From NCBI GenBank assembly GCA_016719575.1, contig JADJYV010000013.1, forward strand, positions 248,001-312,000: a stretch of 64,000 nt of DNA. Reading direction: 5' to 3'. The notes below the pieces were generated by a model. The model searched no databases and was not told the origin of the DNA. It saw nothing but the letters and a program-made list of their open reading frames with translations. The DNA comes from Pseudobdellovibrionaceae bacterium (lineage in GTDB: Bacteria > Bdellovibrionota > Bdellovibrionia > Bdellovibrionales > Bdellovibrionaceae). Below, one piece after another: positions 57,092-64,000 of the stretch. Both the position numbers and the translations under genes were made by a program. Positions within the stretch are counted from its first letter, which is position 1; every line of letters begins with the position of its first letter.

Positions 57092-58264
57092 ATGTTCAAT
57101 GCCTATGAAAGCGATCTGTCCACCTTAGAACCTCAGTTTACACAAACAACGACTCCGACTGGTAAAGTGAATTTTTATTCAATGACGCTCGAGGACCTTA
57201 AGGGTTTTCTAAAGGGAAGAGGCAAAGAGCAGTTTCGAGCGCAGCAAATTTTTAAATGGGTTTACGATGAACGCGTGACTGACGTTGAAAGCATGTCGAA
57301 CTTATCAAAGGCCTTTCGTGCTGAGCTGCCTGAGATTATGAGTTTTGATTTGCCGCCCGTTCTAAAACATTTAAAATCTGTCGATGGAACGCAGAAGTTT
57401 CTTTTCGACATGAAAGAAGGCAACAGCGTTGAGGCGGTTTTGATTCCATCTGAGGATCGCTTGACCTTGTGTTTGTCTTCTGAGGTGGGTTGCAATATGG
57501 CTTGTAAGTTTTGCTTTACTGGCAAACAAAAGCTTAAGCGCCGTCTGACAACTGAAGAAATCGTAGGCCAGTTTATGCAAGTTCACGATCGCTTGGGCGA
57601 GGGGCAACGTATTTCTAATATCGTCTTTATGGGGATGGGTGAGCCGCTTGACAATCCCGAAGCGGTTTTTAAGTCGATCGAGGTTTTGCAAAATCCTTTT
57701 GGCATGATGTTGTCTAGGCGTAAAATCACAGTTTCAACTTCAGGTCTGGTGCCACAAATTAAACTGGTGGCTAATGCCCGCGTAAGGCTTGCGGTCAGTC
57801 TCAACGGTTCAAATGATGATATTCGTTCTAAGGTCATGCCAATCAATAAAAAATATCCACTCAAAGAGCTGCTTGAGGCATGCAAAGAATTTTGTGATCA
57901 GACCAAAGATAAAATCACCTTTGAATATGTGCTTTTAAAAGGTGTCACCGACCAACTAGAACATGCCCGCGAAGTGGTCCGACTTTTAAAGCACGTTCCA
58001 AGCAAGATCAATATCATCCCTTTCAACGAACATCCGGGGTCAGGTTTTGAAAGACCTTCTGATGAGCAGATTGAAAAATTTCATACTGAGTTGATTCGTC
58101 TCGGCGCCCATGTTCTGCTGCGAAGAACGATGGGAAGAGATATTTTCGCTGCCTGCGGACAGTTAACGACAGTGACAGATAGACCTGAAACGATGGATAT
58201 TTCTAACTCAAAAATCGGGAGCACAAATGAGCGACATTTTAGTAGTGGGCAGCTTAGCTTATGA
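57092..58264 (+). CDS. rlmN: Dual-specificity 23S rRNA/tRNA adenine-2 methyltransferase RlmN
   Basis: 390-residue radical SAM enzyme that methylates C2 of A2503 in 23S rRNA and A37 of some tRNAs. The radical-SAM cluster motif is C134-x3-C138-x2-C141 (CNMACKFCFTG). Other blocks are FVFMGMGEPL-type IVFMGMGEPLDNP, KITVSTSGLVPQI and the C-terminal RTMGRDIFAACGQL with the catalytic cysteine near 358. The last 25 residues are an extra tail (SNSKIGSTNERHFSSGQLSL) that overlaps the start of the next gene by 38 bp. AAGGAG is about 10 nt upstream of the ATG. Confidence 0.96.
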   Translation: MFNAYESDLSTLEPQFTQTTTPTGKVNFYSMTLEDLKGFLKGRGKEQFRAQQIFKWVYDERVTDVESMSNLSKAFRAELPEIMSFDLPPVLKHLKSVDGTQKFLFDMKEGNSVEAVLIPSEDRLTLCLSSEVGCNMACKFCFTGKQKLKRRLTTEEIVGQFMQVHDRLGEGQRISNIVFMGMGEPLDNPEAVFKSIEVLQNPFGMMLSRRKITVSTSGLVPQIKLVANARVRLAVSLNGSNDDIRSKVMPINKKYPLKELLEACKEFCDQTKDKITFEYVLLKGVTDQLEHAREVVRLLKHVPSKINIIPFNEHPGSGFERPSDEQIEKFHTELIRLGAHVLLRRTMGRDIFAACGQLTTVTDRPETMDISNSKIGSTNERHFSSGQLSL

Positions 58265-59135
58265 CAGTATTGAAACCCCATCGGGACGCGTTGATCGCGC
58301 CCTTGGCGGATCTGCAAATTATTTTTCTTTAGCGGCAAGTCTCTGGGCAAGAGTGCGTGTTGTTGGAGTTGTGGGCCAGGATTACAATGAGGCCGACTAC
58401 AAACTTTTACAATCTCGTAACGTTGATTTGGCGGGACTTGAAAAAGTTCCCGGAAAAACCTTTCATTGGGAAGGCAAGTACGAAGGGGACATGAACGAGG
58501 CGCAAACGCTCAGAACAGAACTGAATGTTTTTGAACATTTCAATCCCAAACTGCCAGAGCATTATAAGGATTCCGCCTTTGTGTTTCTAGCGAATATTGC
58601 TCCGGCACTTCAGCTTGAAGTTTTAAATCAAGTGAAAAATCCCCAGTTCGTGGGTATGGATACTATGAACTTTTGGATAGAAATCGCGAATGCGGATCTG
58701 CTAAAGGTTCTTAAAAGAGTAAATGTTGTTCTTATCAATGAGACTGAAGCAGAGATGTTGACTCGTGCGGAAAACGCAATTTCGGCGGCCGCAAAAATTA
58801 TCGAAATGGGGCCTGAAGCTGTGGTGATCAAGCGCGGTGAGTACGGTTTTATCATGTACACCAAAGCCGAAGGCTACTTTGTTTTACCGGCATTCCCGAT
58901 TGCCAAAGTCACAGACCCAACCGGCGCGGGAGATACTTTTGCAGGTGGATTTTTCGGTTATCTTGCGAGTCGACAAGATAAGTTGACGGTTAAAGATTTG
59001 AAGCAGGCATGCATCTTTGGCAGCATTCTAGCGAGCCACACGATTCAGGACTTTAGCGTGAAGGCCCTGTCCAAGGTGACTTTGGGTGATATCGAAAAGC
59101 GCATGAGCGAGTATCAGAAGGTGATCACGGTTTAG
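58227..59135 (+). CDS. PfkB-family carbohydrate kinase
   Basis: 302 residues, ribokinase fold. Start SDILVVGSLAYDSIETPSGR, then RALGGSANYFSLAASLW; the C-terminal signature is DPTGAGDTFAGGFFGYLAS with the catalytic Asp. Substrate cannot be read; adenosine/ribokinase-type is as near as sequence allows. It starts 38 bp inside rlmN with GGGAG 5 nt upstream, so translation of the two genes overlaps. Cytoplasmic enzyme of sugar or nucleoside salvage. Confidence 0.85.
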   Translation: MSDILVVGSLAYDSIETPSGRVDRALGGSANYFSLAASLWARVRVVGVVGQDYNEADYKLLQSRNVDLAGLEKVPGKTFHWEGKYEGDMNEAQTLRTELNVFEHFNPKLPEHYKDSAFVFLANIAPALQLEVLNQVKNPQFVGMDTMNFWIEIANADLLKVLKRVNVVLINETEAEMLTRAENAISAAAKIIEMGPEAVVIKRGEYGFIMYTKAEGYFVLPAFPIAKVTDPTGAGDTFAGGFFGYLASRQDKLTVKDLKQACIFGSILASHTIQDFSVKALSKVTLGDIEKRMSEYQKVITV

Positions 59136-59285
59136 GCCGAGCTATTAAGAGAGGAAATTTAATTGGGAGTCATCCCAAATTGAGACCAAGCCACCTCCCC
59201 AGACTAGACTAAAGCCGTAATTTGTGAAGGCGCGAAGCCCTTTCCTTAAGAAAGTGCTTTTGTTTTCCGATATTTAGATCAAGTC

Positions 59286-60521
59286 ATGGCAAAGAAAAAG
59301 GTTCTACAGACACCTAAAGATGACTTGATCGATTCGCTGTTGAACGATGTTCAGGAGTTAAGTGATCAAGGGGCGAAGCGAAATAAAAATGCTTCGGCAG
59401 ATTTATTTTTGGATGACTACGAGGGCAGTTCGCCTGGCAAAGACGTCGTTGTTGGCTTAGATGGTGGCGAAAATCTTATTAATGAAACCAATGTTGGAGC
59501 CGCTCACTTATGGCAACAAGTGAAGGGAGAGCCCGCTTTGGTACAAAGCCTTGAGGAATCGCATGAAGATTCCACTACAGGCGTGTCGCCGGTTTACGAG
59601 GATGTTGAATCGCAGGATTCCTTTGAAGATTACGAAGCGCCAGTTGCGCCGGCTAGCGAAAACTATCCTGAAGGTTTTAAAGTCGGCGTCAGCACGCCTC
59701 ATGATGATAAAACGGTCAATATCAATGAACTTGCTAAGCAAGAAAACGTCGATGTGTTTTCCCCGAAGGATTCAACGGTTCAGTTGGACGATGATTCCGA
59801 GCGCACTGTTGCCGTTGAAGGGTTTGCGAATCGTCAACCTCGAGCTCAAAAAAGTCCAGAACCGAAGGTTAGCCTTGGCTCTTTGCGTGGCCCCGGGCTG
59901 GGGAGCGGAAGTGTTTATGCTTCAGGAGATGCGACTCTGGTTCAAGCCGAGAGTTTGAAAATTGCTCAGCAGCGTATTTTGGAGTTAGAGCGTGAGGTAG
60001 AAAAGTATCGACAGGAAAACGAAGAGCTGGCCTCAGCCGGCGATATTATTCGAAATCGTTCCGAAGAGTTAACAGCGCGAATTTTTGCTCTCGAAGGCGA
60101 AAAGCAAGAGGTGCATGATTCGCTTCAGAATGAACTTATGCTTGTGAAGGGCTCGCTTCAATACAAAGAGTCTGAGGTTGGAAAAGCACGACTAAAGATT
60201 GAAGAACTTGAAGCTCGCCTGAAATCAGATTTCAAGAAAATCCGTGTCCGCGAACGCGAATTAGAAAATCGTCTAGAGCTGGTCAAAGCGGAAAAGTCCG
60301 CGCTGCTTAGGGCGAAAGATGAGAATATTCTTGAACTCAAAAGAAAAATTGATCATCTCGAATCCGAACTAGATAATTATCGTAAAAAGGTTCTCGAACT
60401 CAATAAAACCATCACGACCAATCAAGAGCAATTTAAGCGCACTGTGCGTGCGTTGCGCTTGGCGCTGAGTAATTTAGAGGTTAAAGAGGAGAACATAGTT
60501 CCTTTGAAGAAAGCCGAATAG
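59286..60521 (+). CDS. Acidic N-terminus plus long coiled-coil protein
   Basis: 411 residues. The first 210 are acidic and disordered-looking (DLIDSLLNDVQELSDQGAKR, ESHEDSTTGVSPVYEDVESQ). Residues about 220-400 form a continuous coiled coil (IAQQRILELEREVEKYRQEN, then RKIDHLESELDNYRKKVLEL). No signal peptide; cytoplasmic. The start has no strong ribosome site. It precedes the phosphoesterase gene by 2 bp and lies two genes before pgi and three before the FHA-GGEEF cyclase. Such proteins often serve as polar or scaffold components; no specific role is claimed. Confidence 0.72.
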   Translation: MAKKKVLQTPKDDLIDSLLNDVQELSDQGAKRNKNASADLFLDDYEGSSPGKDVVVGLDGGENLINETNVGAAHLWQQVKGEPALVQSLEESHEDSTTGVSPVYEDVESQDSFEDYEAPVAPASENYPEGFKVGVSTPHDDKTVNINELAKQENVDVFSPKDSTVQLDDDSERTVAVEGFANRQPRAQKSPEPKVSLGSLRGPGLGSGSVYASGDATLVQAESLKIAQQRILELEREVEKYRQENEELASAGDIIRNRSEELTARIFALEGEKQEVHDSLQNELMLVKGSLQYKESEVGKARLKIEELEARLKSDFKKIRVRERELENRLELVKAEKSALLRAKDENILELKRKIDHLESELDNYRKKVLELNKTITTNQEQFKRTVRALRLALSNLEVKEENIVPLKKAE

Positions 60522-60523
60522 AG

Positions 60524-61639
60524 ATGGAACAGGTCCCTTCAGTCGAAACAATTCAGGCCGTTAAAAAAATAAAAGTTGTTATTAGTGACCTTCATCTGGG
60601 CAAAGGCCGTATTTTAGAGAATGGCGGTATTAACTCACTCGAGGAGTTTTATTACTCTGAGAAGCTAGTAGAGTTTATTCACTACTACTCGTCAGGAATT
60701 TATCGTGATTACGAAGTTGAATTGATCATCAACGGCGATTTTTTGAATTGTCTTCAGGTGGATTTTAAGGGTCATTTTTTGACCGTCATTACTGAGTCTG
60801 TCGCTTTGGATATTATCAAGTCTATTATTCAGGGGCATAGTAGGGTCTTTAAAGCGATGGCTGATTTTGCGGCTAAAATGGGCAATTCGATCACCTATAT
60901 TGTCGGCAACCACGATCAGGCCATGTTATGGCCAGCGTGTCGTGCCTATTTGAACTCGGTCGTAGGTACGCCAATTCGGTTTAAAAACATTGTCTATTTT
61001 TTTGATGGAGTCCATGTTGAACACGGGCATATGCATGAGGCAGCCAATCGCATGGACCCAAAGAAGTTTTTTTTAAAAAAGGACCTAGCGGAACCTATCT
61101 TAAATTTGCCGTTTGGGTCTCATTTTTTTGTAGAGCTTGTTTTAAAAGTAAAACAAAAATATCCCCATGTTGATAAGATTCGCCCCTTCTCTAAAATGGT
61201 CAAATGGGCGATGTTTAATGAAACTCGAATGTTGGCCTCCTCCTTTTTTTCGCTCATTATCTATTTTGCTAAAACAATGTTTGTAAAAGACCCGCGTCGT
61301 CATTGGCCCTTTCGCCGAATATTGCAGGTCATTCTTGAAAGTGCCATTTTTCCGGACTTGAGTGAGTCGGCGCGTAAAGTATTGGGAGACGAGAGGGTGC
61401 ACACCGTGATTTTTGGTCATACCCACGTTTACCAATACCGCCAGTGGTCAAGCGATAAAGAATATTTTAACACTGGAACATGGACGGAACTTACTTCTTT
61501 GGATATTGTGTCCCTGGGAAAAATCACGAAATTAACCTACGTGTTAATCGAATATCCAGAGGATGGCGGAAGACCCCGCGGACGTCTCAAAGAGTGGCGC
61601 GGCTATCATCGGATCGAAGAAGACGTAGCAGTTTCTTAA
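60524..61639 (+). CDS. Calcineurin-like metallophosphoesterase
   Basis: 371 residues. The metal-binding set is complete: D22-x-H24 (ISDLHLGKGR), NGDFLN (Asp), VGNHDQAM (Asn-His-Asp), VEHGHMHEAANR (His) and FGHTHVYQYR with TGTWTEL. This is the pattern of UDP-2,3-diacylglucosamine pyrophosphatase (LpxH) and related enzymes, but it is longer than LpxH (about 240), with an insert around residues 185-260 that includes hydrophobic segments (FFVELVLKVKQKY, FSLIIYFAKTMF), so membrane association is likely. Substrate not certain. It starts 2 bp after the coiled-coil gene, and pgi follows after 11 bp. Confidence 0.8.
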   Translation: MEQVPSVETIQAVKKIKVVISDLHLGKGRILENGGINSLEEFYYSEKLVEFIHYYSSGIYRDYEVELIINGDFLNCLQVDFKGHFLTVITESVALDIIKSIIQGHSRVFKAMADFAAKMGNSITYIVGNHDQAMLWPACRAYLNSVVGTPIRFKNIVYFFDGVHVEHGHMHEAANRMDPKKFFLKKDLAEPILNLPFGSHFFVELVLKVKQKYPHVDKIRPFSKMVKWAMFNETRMLASSFFSLIIYFAKTMFVKDPRRHWPFRRILQVILESAIFPDLSESARKVLGDERVHTVIFGHTHVYQYRQWSSDKEYFNTGTWTELTSLDIVSLGKITKLTYVLIEYPEDGGRPRGRLKEWRGYHRIEEDVAVS

Positions 61640-61650
61640 GGGGAACAGCC

Positions 61651-62865
61651 ATGTTTGAAATATTAAATAGTCACAAGTTGTCTGAGGCGCTCATTCAAGA
61701 GAGCCAGAAATCTTTGCACAAGTTTTTTTCTAGAAGCGACATTGGATTTGTCGCCTTGCCAGATAGAAATAACTTGTGGGAACAGTCTTTGAGTATTGGC
61801 CACGATCTTCGGAGAAAATTTTCGCAAATGGTCGTTGTCGGGATTGGTGGCAGTTCGCTTGGAGCAAGAGTTTTAGCTCAAGTTTCTGGCGCCCAAAACA
61901 TTCACTTTGTCGACAATGTAGATGCTGTCGAATTTGAGAGACTTTTCGATCGTCTAGGGGATTTGAAAAAGGTTTGCTGGGTTTTTATTTCAAAAAGTGG
62001 AAACACCATCGAGACCTTGCTGGCTTTAGATTTTATTTCTCAAAAATACTCTGAAAATAGTATTTCCCTCTTTAAGAACGCTGTTGTCATCTCAGAGAAC
62101 CGTGACAACACTCTGAGCAATTGGGCGCGAACGAACGGAGTGACTCAGGCAGAAGTCCCTCTCGACGTTGGTGGAAGATTTTCAGTTTTATCTCCGGTTG
62201 GTTTAGTGCCTGCCGCATTTATTGGAATGGATTTGAAGGCTCTTCAAAAGGGAGCTTCCGAAGCTCGAAAGAACAAGACTTTGATTGAAAACTTAATGGC
62301 CCATTTTATGTGGAGTTTTCAGAACGAGAAGTGGATTACTTTATTTTGGTTTTATACCTCGAGGGCTCATTCATTAGGAATGTGGTTGAATCAACTATGG
62401 GCGGAGTCTTTAGGTAAGAAAACGAATCGTCAAGGCAGTGGCGCCCCAAGAGCAAGCACTCCGATGTGGGCCATTGGCGCTATTGATCAGCACTCCGTCT
62501 TACAACAGGTAATGGAAGGCACAAAAGATAAGTTTGTTGTCTTTCATCGTTTTGAGGATGCAGAGGGCGGAAGCCTTATGCTTAAGCAGGCTCAATTTGC
62601 TGAGACCCAGCCGTTGCGGGAAAAATCTATGGGAGCACTTTTGCGGGCTGAGGCGATTGCAACCGAAGAAGCTCTCAGAGCAAGCGGCGTTCCAACGGTT
62701 TGTATCAAGACCAAAGTTTTGGATGAAGAGTCCCTGGCCTATTATTTTATGATGTTCGAACTGATTGTTGCCGGTCTCGGTGAGTGGATGGATATCAATG
62801 CCTTCGATCAACCAGGGGTTGAGCTGGGCAAGAGGCTAGCAAAGGACATTTTGACCAAAGGGTGA
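61651..62865 (+). CDS. pgi: Glucose-6-phosphate isomerase
   Basis: 404 residues from the ATG at 61651 (MFEILNSHKLSEALIQES), where AAGGGGA lies upstream; the longer open frame from 61480 lies over the preceding gene and has no ribosome site. It isomerises glucose-6-P and fructose-6-P. Signature blocks: VVGIGGSSLGARVL, VFISKSGNTIETLLALD, VSEGRFS-like DVGGRFSVLSPVGLVPAAF, and the C-terminal VELGKRLAKDIL. It is shorter than E. coli Pgi (549), similar to the short bacterial form. A complete internal promoter for the next gene lies in its last bases and just beyond. Confidence 0.93.
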   Translation: MFEILNSHKLSEALIQESQKSLHKFFSRSDIGFVALPDRNNLWEQSLSIGHDLRRKFSQMVVVGIGGSSLGARVLAQVSGAQNIHFVDNVDAVEFERLFDRLGDLKKVCWVFISKSGNTIETLLALDFISQKYSENSISLFKNAVVISENRDNTLSNWARTNGVTQAEVPLDVGGRFSVLSPVGLVPAAFIGMDLKALQKGASEARKNKTLIENLMAHFMWSFQNEKWITLFWFYTSRAHSLGMWLNQLWAESLGKKTNRQGSGAPRASTPMWAIGAIDQHSVLQQVMEGTKDKFVVFHRFEDAEGGSLMLKQAQFAETQPLREKSMGALLRAEAIATEEALRASGVPTVCIKTKVLDEESLAYYFMMFELIVAGLGEWMDINAFDQPGVELGKRLAKDILTKG

Positions 62866-62894
62866 TTGTCGTTGCATTTGTTGGACTCTATAAT
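62866..62894 (+). promoter_or_regulatory. Sigma-70 promoter of the FHA-GGEEF gene
   Basis: TTGTCG (62866-62871), a 17-base spacer, then a perfect TATAAT (62889-62894). The ATG at 62904 is only 9 bases after the -10, so transcription would begin at or within a few bases of the start codon. It lets the cyclase be expressed apart from pgi. Confidence 0.6.
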
Positions 62895-62903
62895 GAACTT
62901 GCT

Positions 62904-63833
62904 ATGACTGCTGACGATTCTAGAGACGTATCAGAAAAAACGAGTGTGGTGTCGCAGGACACCTTTAAGGGGCGTATTCAGGCTGCGGACAGTGCACCTC
63001 CGGTGATTGTCGTTTTGATTGGCCCCCCAGGATACGTTGGTAAGCAATATCCAATTTCGTCTAATGATATTGTGATTGGTCGTTCCGTTGAGACTCAAGT
63101 ATATATTGATGACAAGAGTTTGAGCCGATCTCATGCGAAATTTGCTATTGTCGGCTCAGAGGTTTCGATTATTGATCTCGGGTCAACCAATCGAACTATT
63201 GTCAATGGAGTCCCTTTGCCACCACTGGCTCCCTGCACGCTGAGTAACAACGATCAAATCAAGACCGGCAATATCGTGTTTAAATTCCTTGAAAAAGGAA
63301 ATATTGAGGCGCTTACAAATCAGACGATGTACGAAAAAGCCAACCGAGATGCACTCACAGGTGCTCATAGTAAGGGGTCGCTTTTAGAAAAGGGGCCTGA
63401 AGCAGTTCGCAGATCTGAGCTTCTGAACGAAGAGTTGAGCGTCATTGTTCTTGATATCGATCACTTCAAGAAAATCAATGATACGTTTGGACATGCGGCT
63501 GGAGATATGGTTCTAAAAGAGTTAGCGACAATCGTGAGCTCCCGCTTGATCCGCTCCAATGATTACTTTGCTCGTTATGGCGGCGAAGAATTTGTTCTGA
63601 TTTTATCAGGAGCAACTGCAAAAATGGCAAGTGAGATTGCAGAGAGAGTTCGAGTTACAATTGAAACGCACAAGTTTATTTTTGAGGGTCATACCATTCC
63701 AGTGACAGTCTCCTTGGGGGTCGTTACCAAGAGGACAAATGATACGGATTGGTCGGAACTATTTCAGAGCGCAGACACTGCGCTTTATAAATCAAAAGAT
63801 GCGGGTCGAAATCGCGTCACTATTGCCCAATAA
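62904..63833 (+). CDS. FHA-GGEEF diguanylate cyclase
   Basis: About 309 residues from the ATG at 62904 (MTADDSRDVSEK). A GTG at 62862 overlapping the pgi stop is also open, but would make the start hydrophobic and lies outside the promoter seen. N-terminal 40 residues are a Thr/Ser-rich tail. The FHA domain (about 50-130) has VIGRSVETQVYI, SLSRSHAKF and DLGSTNRTIVNG (phospho-Thr-binding Arg, Ser-His and Asn). The GGDEF domain (about 145-309) has VIVLDIDHFKKINDTFGHAAG and RYGGEEFVLIL, an active signature, plus RSND five residues before it (inhibitory I-site). It makes c-di-GMP, and the architecture resembles DgcB of Bdellovibrio bacteriovorus, recalled but not searched. Confidence 0.92.
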   Translation: MTADDSRDVSEKTSVVSQDTFKGRIQAADSAPPVIVVLIGPPGYVGKQYPISSNDIVIGRSVETQVYIDDKSLSRSHAKFAIVGSEVSIIDLGSTNRTIVNGVPLPPLAPCTLSNNDQIKTGNIVFKFLEKGNIEALTNQTMYEKANRDALTGAHSKGSLLEKGPEAVRRSELLNEELSVIVLDIDHFKKINDTFGHAAGDMVLKELATIVSSRLIRSNDYFARYGGEEFVLILSGATAKMASEIAERVRVTIETHKFIFEGHTIPVTVSLGVVTKRTNDTDWSELFQSADTALYKSKDAGRNRVTIAQ

Positions 63834-63836
63834 CGA

Positions 63837-63857
63837 GCCATAAGACTCACTTATGGC
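63837..63857 (+). terminator. Possible terminator after the cyclase gene
   Basis: GCCATAAG (63837-63844) pairs perfectly with CTTATGGC (63850-63857) around ACTCA, 3 bp after the stop codon. Only a weak T run follows (ATTTTT at 63868-63873), so the hairpin may terminate or merely stabilise the mRNA. Confidence 0.5.
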
Positions 63858-63901
63858 TTCCACAACAATTTTTAAATTCATAATTAATTTCAATTAGTTA
63901 G

Positions 63902-63940
63902 TGTCAAAATGACCTCGTTTTGTTGGCTTCTATTTTGCAC
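63902..63940 (+). promoter_or_regulatory. Sigma-54 promoter with upstream TGTCAAAATG element, second copy of the architecture
   Basis: TGTCAAAATG (63902-63911), ten bases, GTTGGC, then TTCTATT and TTGCA: TGGC and TTGCA are in the correct register and GG (63925-63926) and GC (63937-63938) are exactly 10 bases apart. The gene it drives lies beyond the window. It has the same layout as the promoter at 30181-30218. Confidence 0.7.
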
Positions 63941-64000
63941 AAGTATTAAGCATGGCAGTGCTAATTTGGGGAAGCCGCCAGACCCATTAACCTAAAACCC

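Noticed and set aside
1..64000. CRISPR arrays, rRNA operons, replication origin, intact prophage
   Set aside because: No regularly spaced repeats, no rRNA-like blocks, no dnaA-box clusters with an origin layout, and no phage structural genes were seen.

Overview
The window reads as chromosomal DNA of a Gram-negative bacterium of the Bdellovibrio type (Bdellovibrionota). That is inferred from gene content, not from a database search. The Gram-negative evidence is a Pal lipoprotein, C-terminal-aromatic outer-membrane barrels, an O-antigen-ligase-like protein, a heptose kinase and several lipoproteins. The Bdellovibrio-like evidence is an FHA-GGEEF diguanylate cyclase next to pgi, two tandem DUF4360 secreted proteins, lysine-rich H1-like and HU proteins, and many exported proteins of unknown function. 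Base composition looks moderate by eye, and coding density is high outside one accessory region.

Layout. 1-4264: folD (5' end cut off), a Rieske oxygenase, an exported phytase-like protein and a PUA-type rRNA methyltransferase, all on +. 4285-8096: coiled-coil protein, SLBB export protein and O-antigen-ligase-like gene, then two small unknown genes on -. 8176-15084: a 977-residue secreted HExxH protease/propeller/barrel protein diverges from the run pal - DUF4398-like lipoprotein - cpoB - tsaD - rsmA - smpB. 15029-21818: HAMP-like membrane protein, lipoprotein, PilZ protein with a 25-residue membrane peptide behind it, a frameshifted polytopic membrane protein, a methyltransferase and an exported ABC1/UbiB-like kinase. 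22157-32460: outer-membrane and secreted proteins, including a DUF4360 pair behind a strong sigma-54-type promoter.

32461-37844 is an accessory island. It carries relics of three insertion-sequence families (IS3, IS110, ISL3), a prepilin-like gene, two nucleotidyltransferase/HEPN (MNT-HEPN) toxin-antitoxin-type modules, an IS110-truncated TPR gene and small ORFs. It abuts the 3' end of a tRNA-Leu(UAG) gene.

37845-47621 (-): tRNA-Leu and the glycine cleavage system. gcvP is first, then a glycosyltransferase and an Rsm22-type gene, then gcvT and gcvH. Behind these are an H1-like protein and the TldE/TldD protease pair. 47725-49350 (+): a small duplicated-domain secreted protein and an EpmA-like synthetase with an unusual N-terminal extension. 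49371-55824 (-): HU, two GT4 glycosyltransferases, NUDIX, pyrD, glutamate dehydrogenase and an AlkB-like dioxygenase. 55917-63833 (+): hldA, rlmN, a PfkB kinase, a coiled-coil protein, a calcineurin-like phosphoesterase, pgi and the FHA-GGEEF cyclase. The window ends in a second strong sigma-54-type promoter, whose gene lies beyond the edge.

Most unusual signals: a shared extended sigma-54 promoter architecture at two distant sites; the two MNT-HEPN modules among IS relics beside a tRNA, with a possible IS110 bridge-RNA relic; an exported UbiB-like kinase lacking the usual lysine; structured leaders before gcvP and before the outer-membrane operon at 22157; and perfect TATAAT boxes 7-9 nt ahead of three start codons, suggesting leaderless mRNAs. 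All statements rest on reading the sequence by eye; no searches were run.
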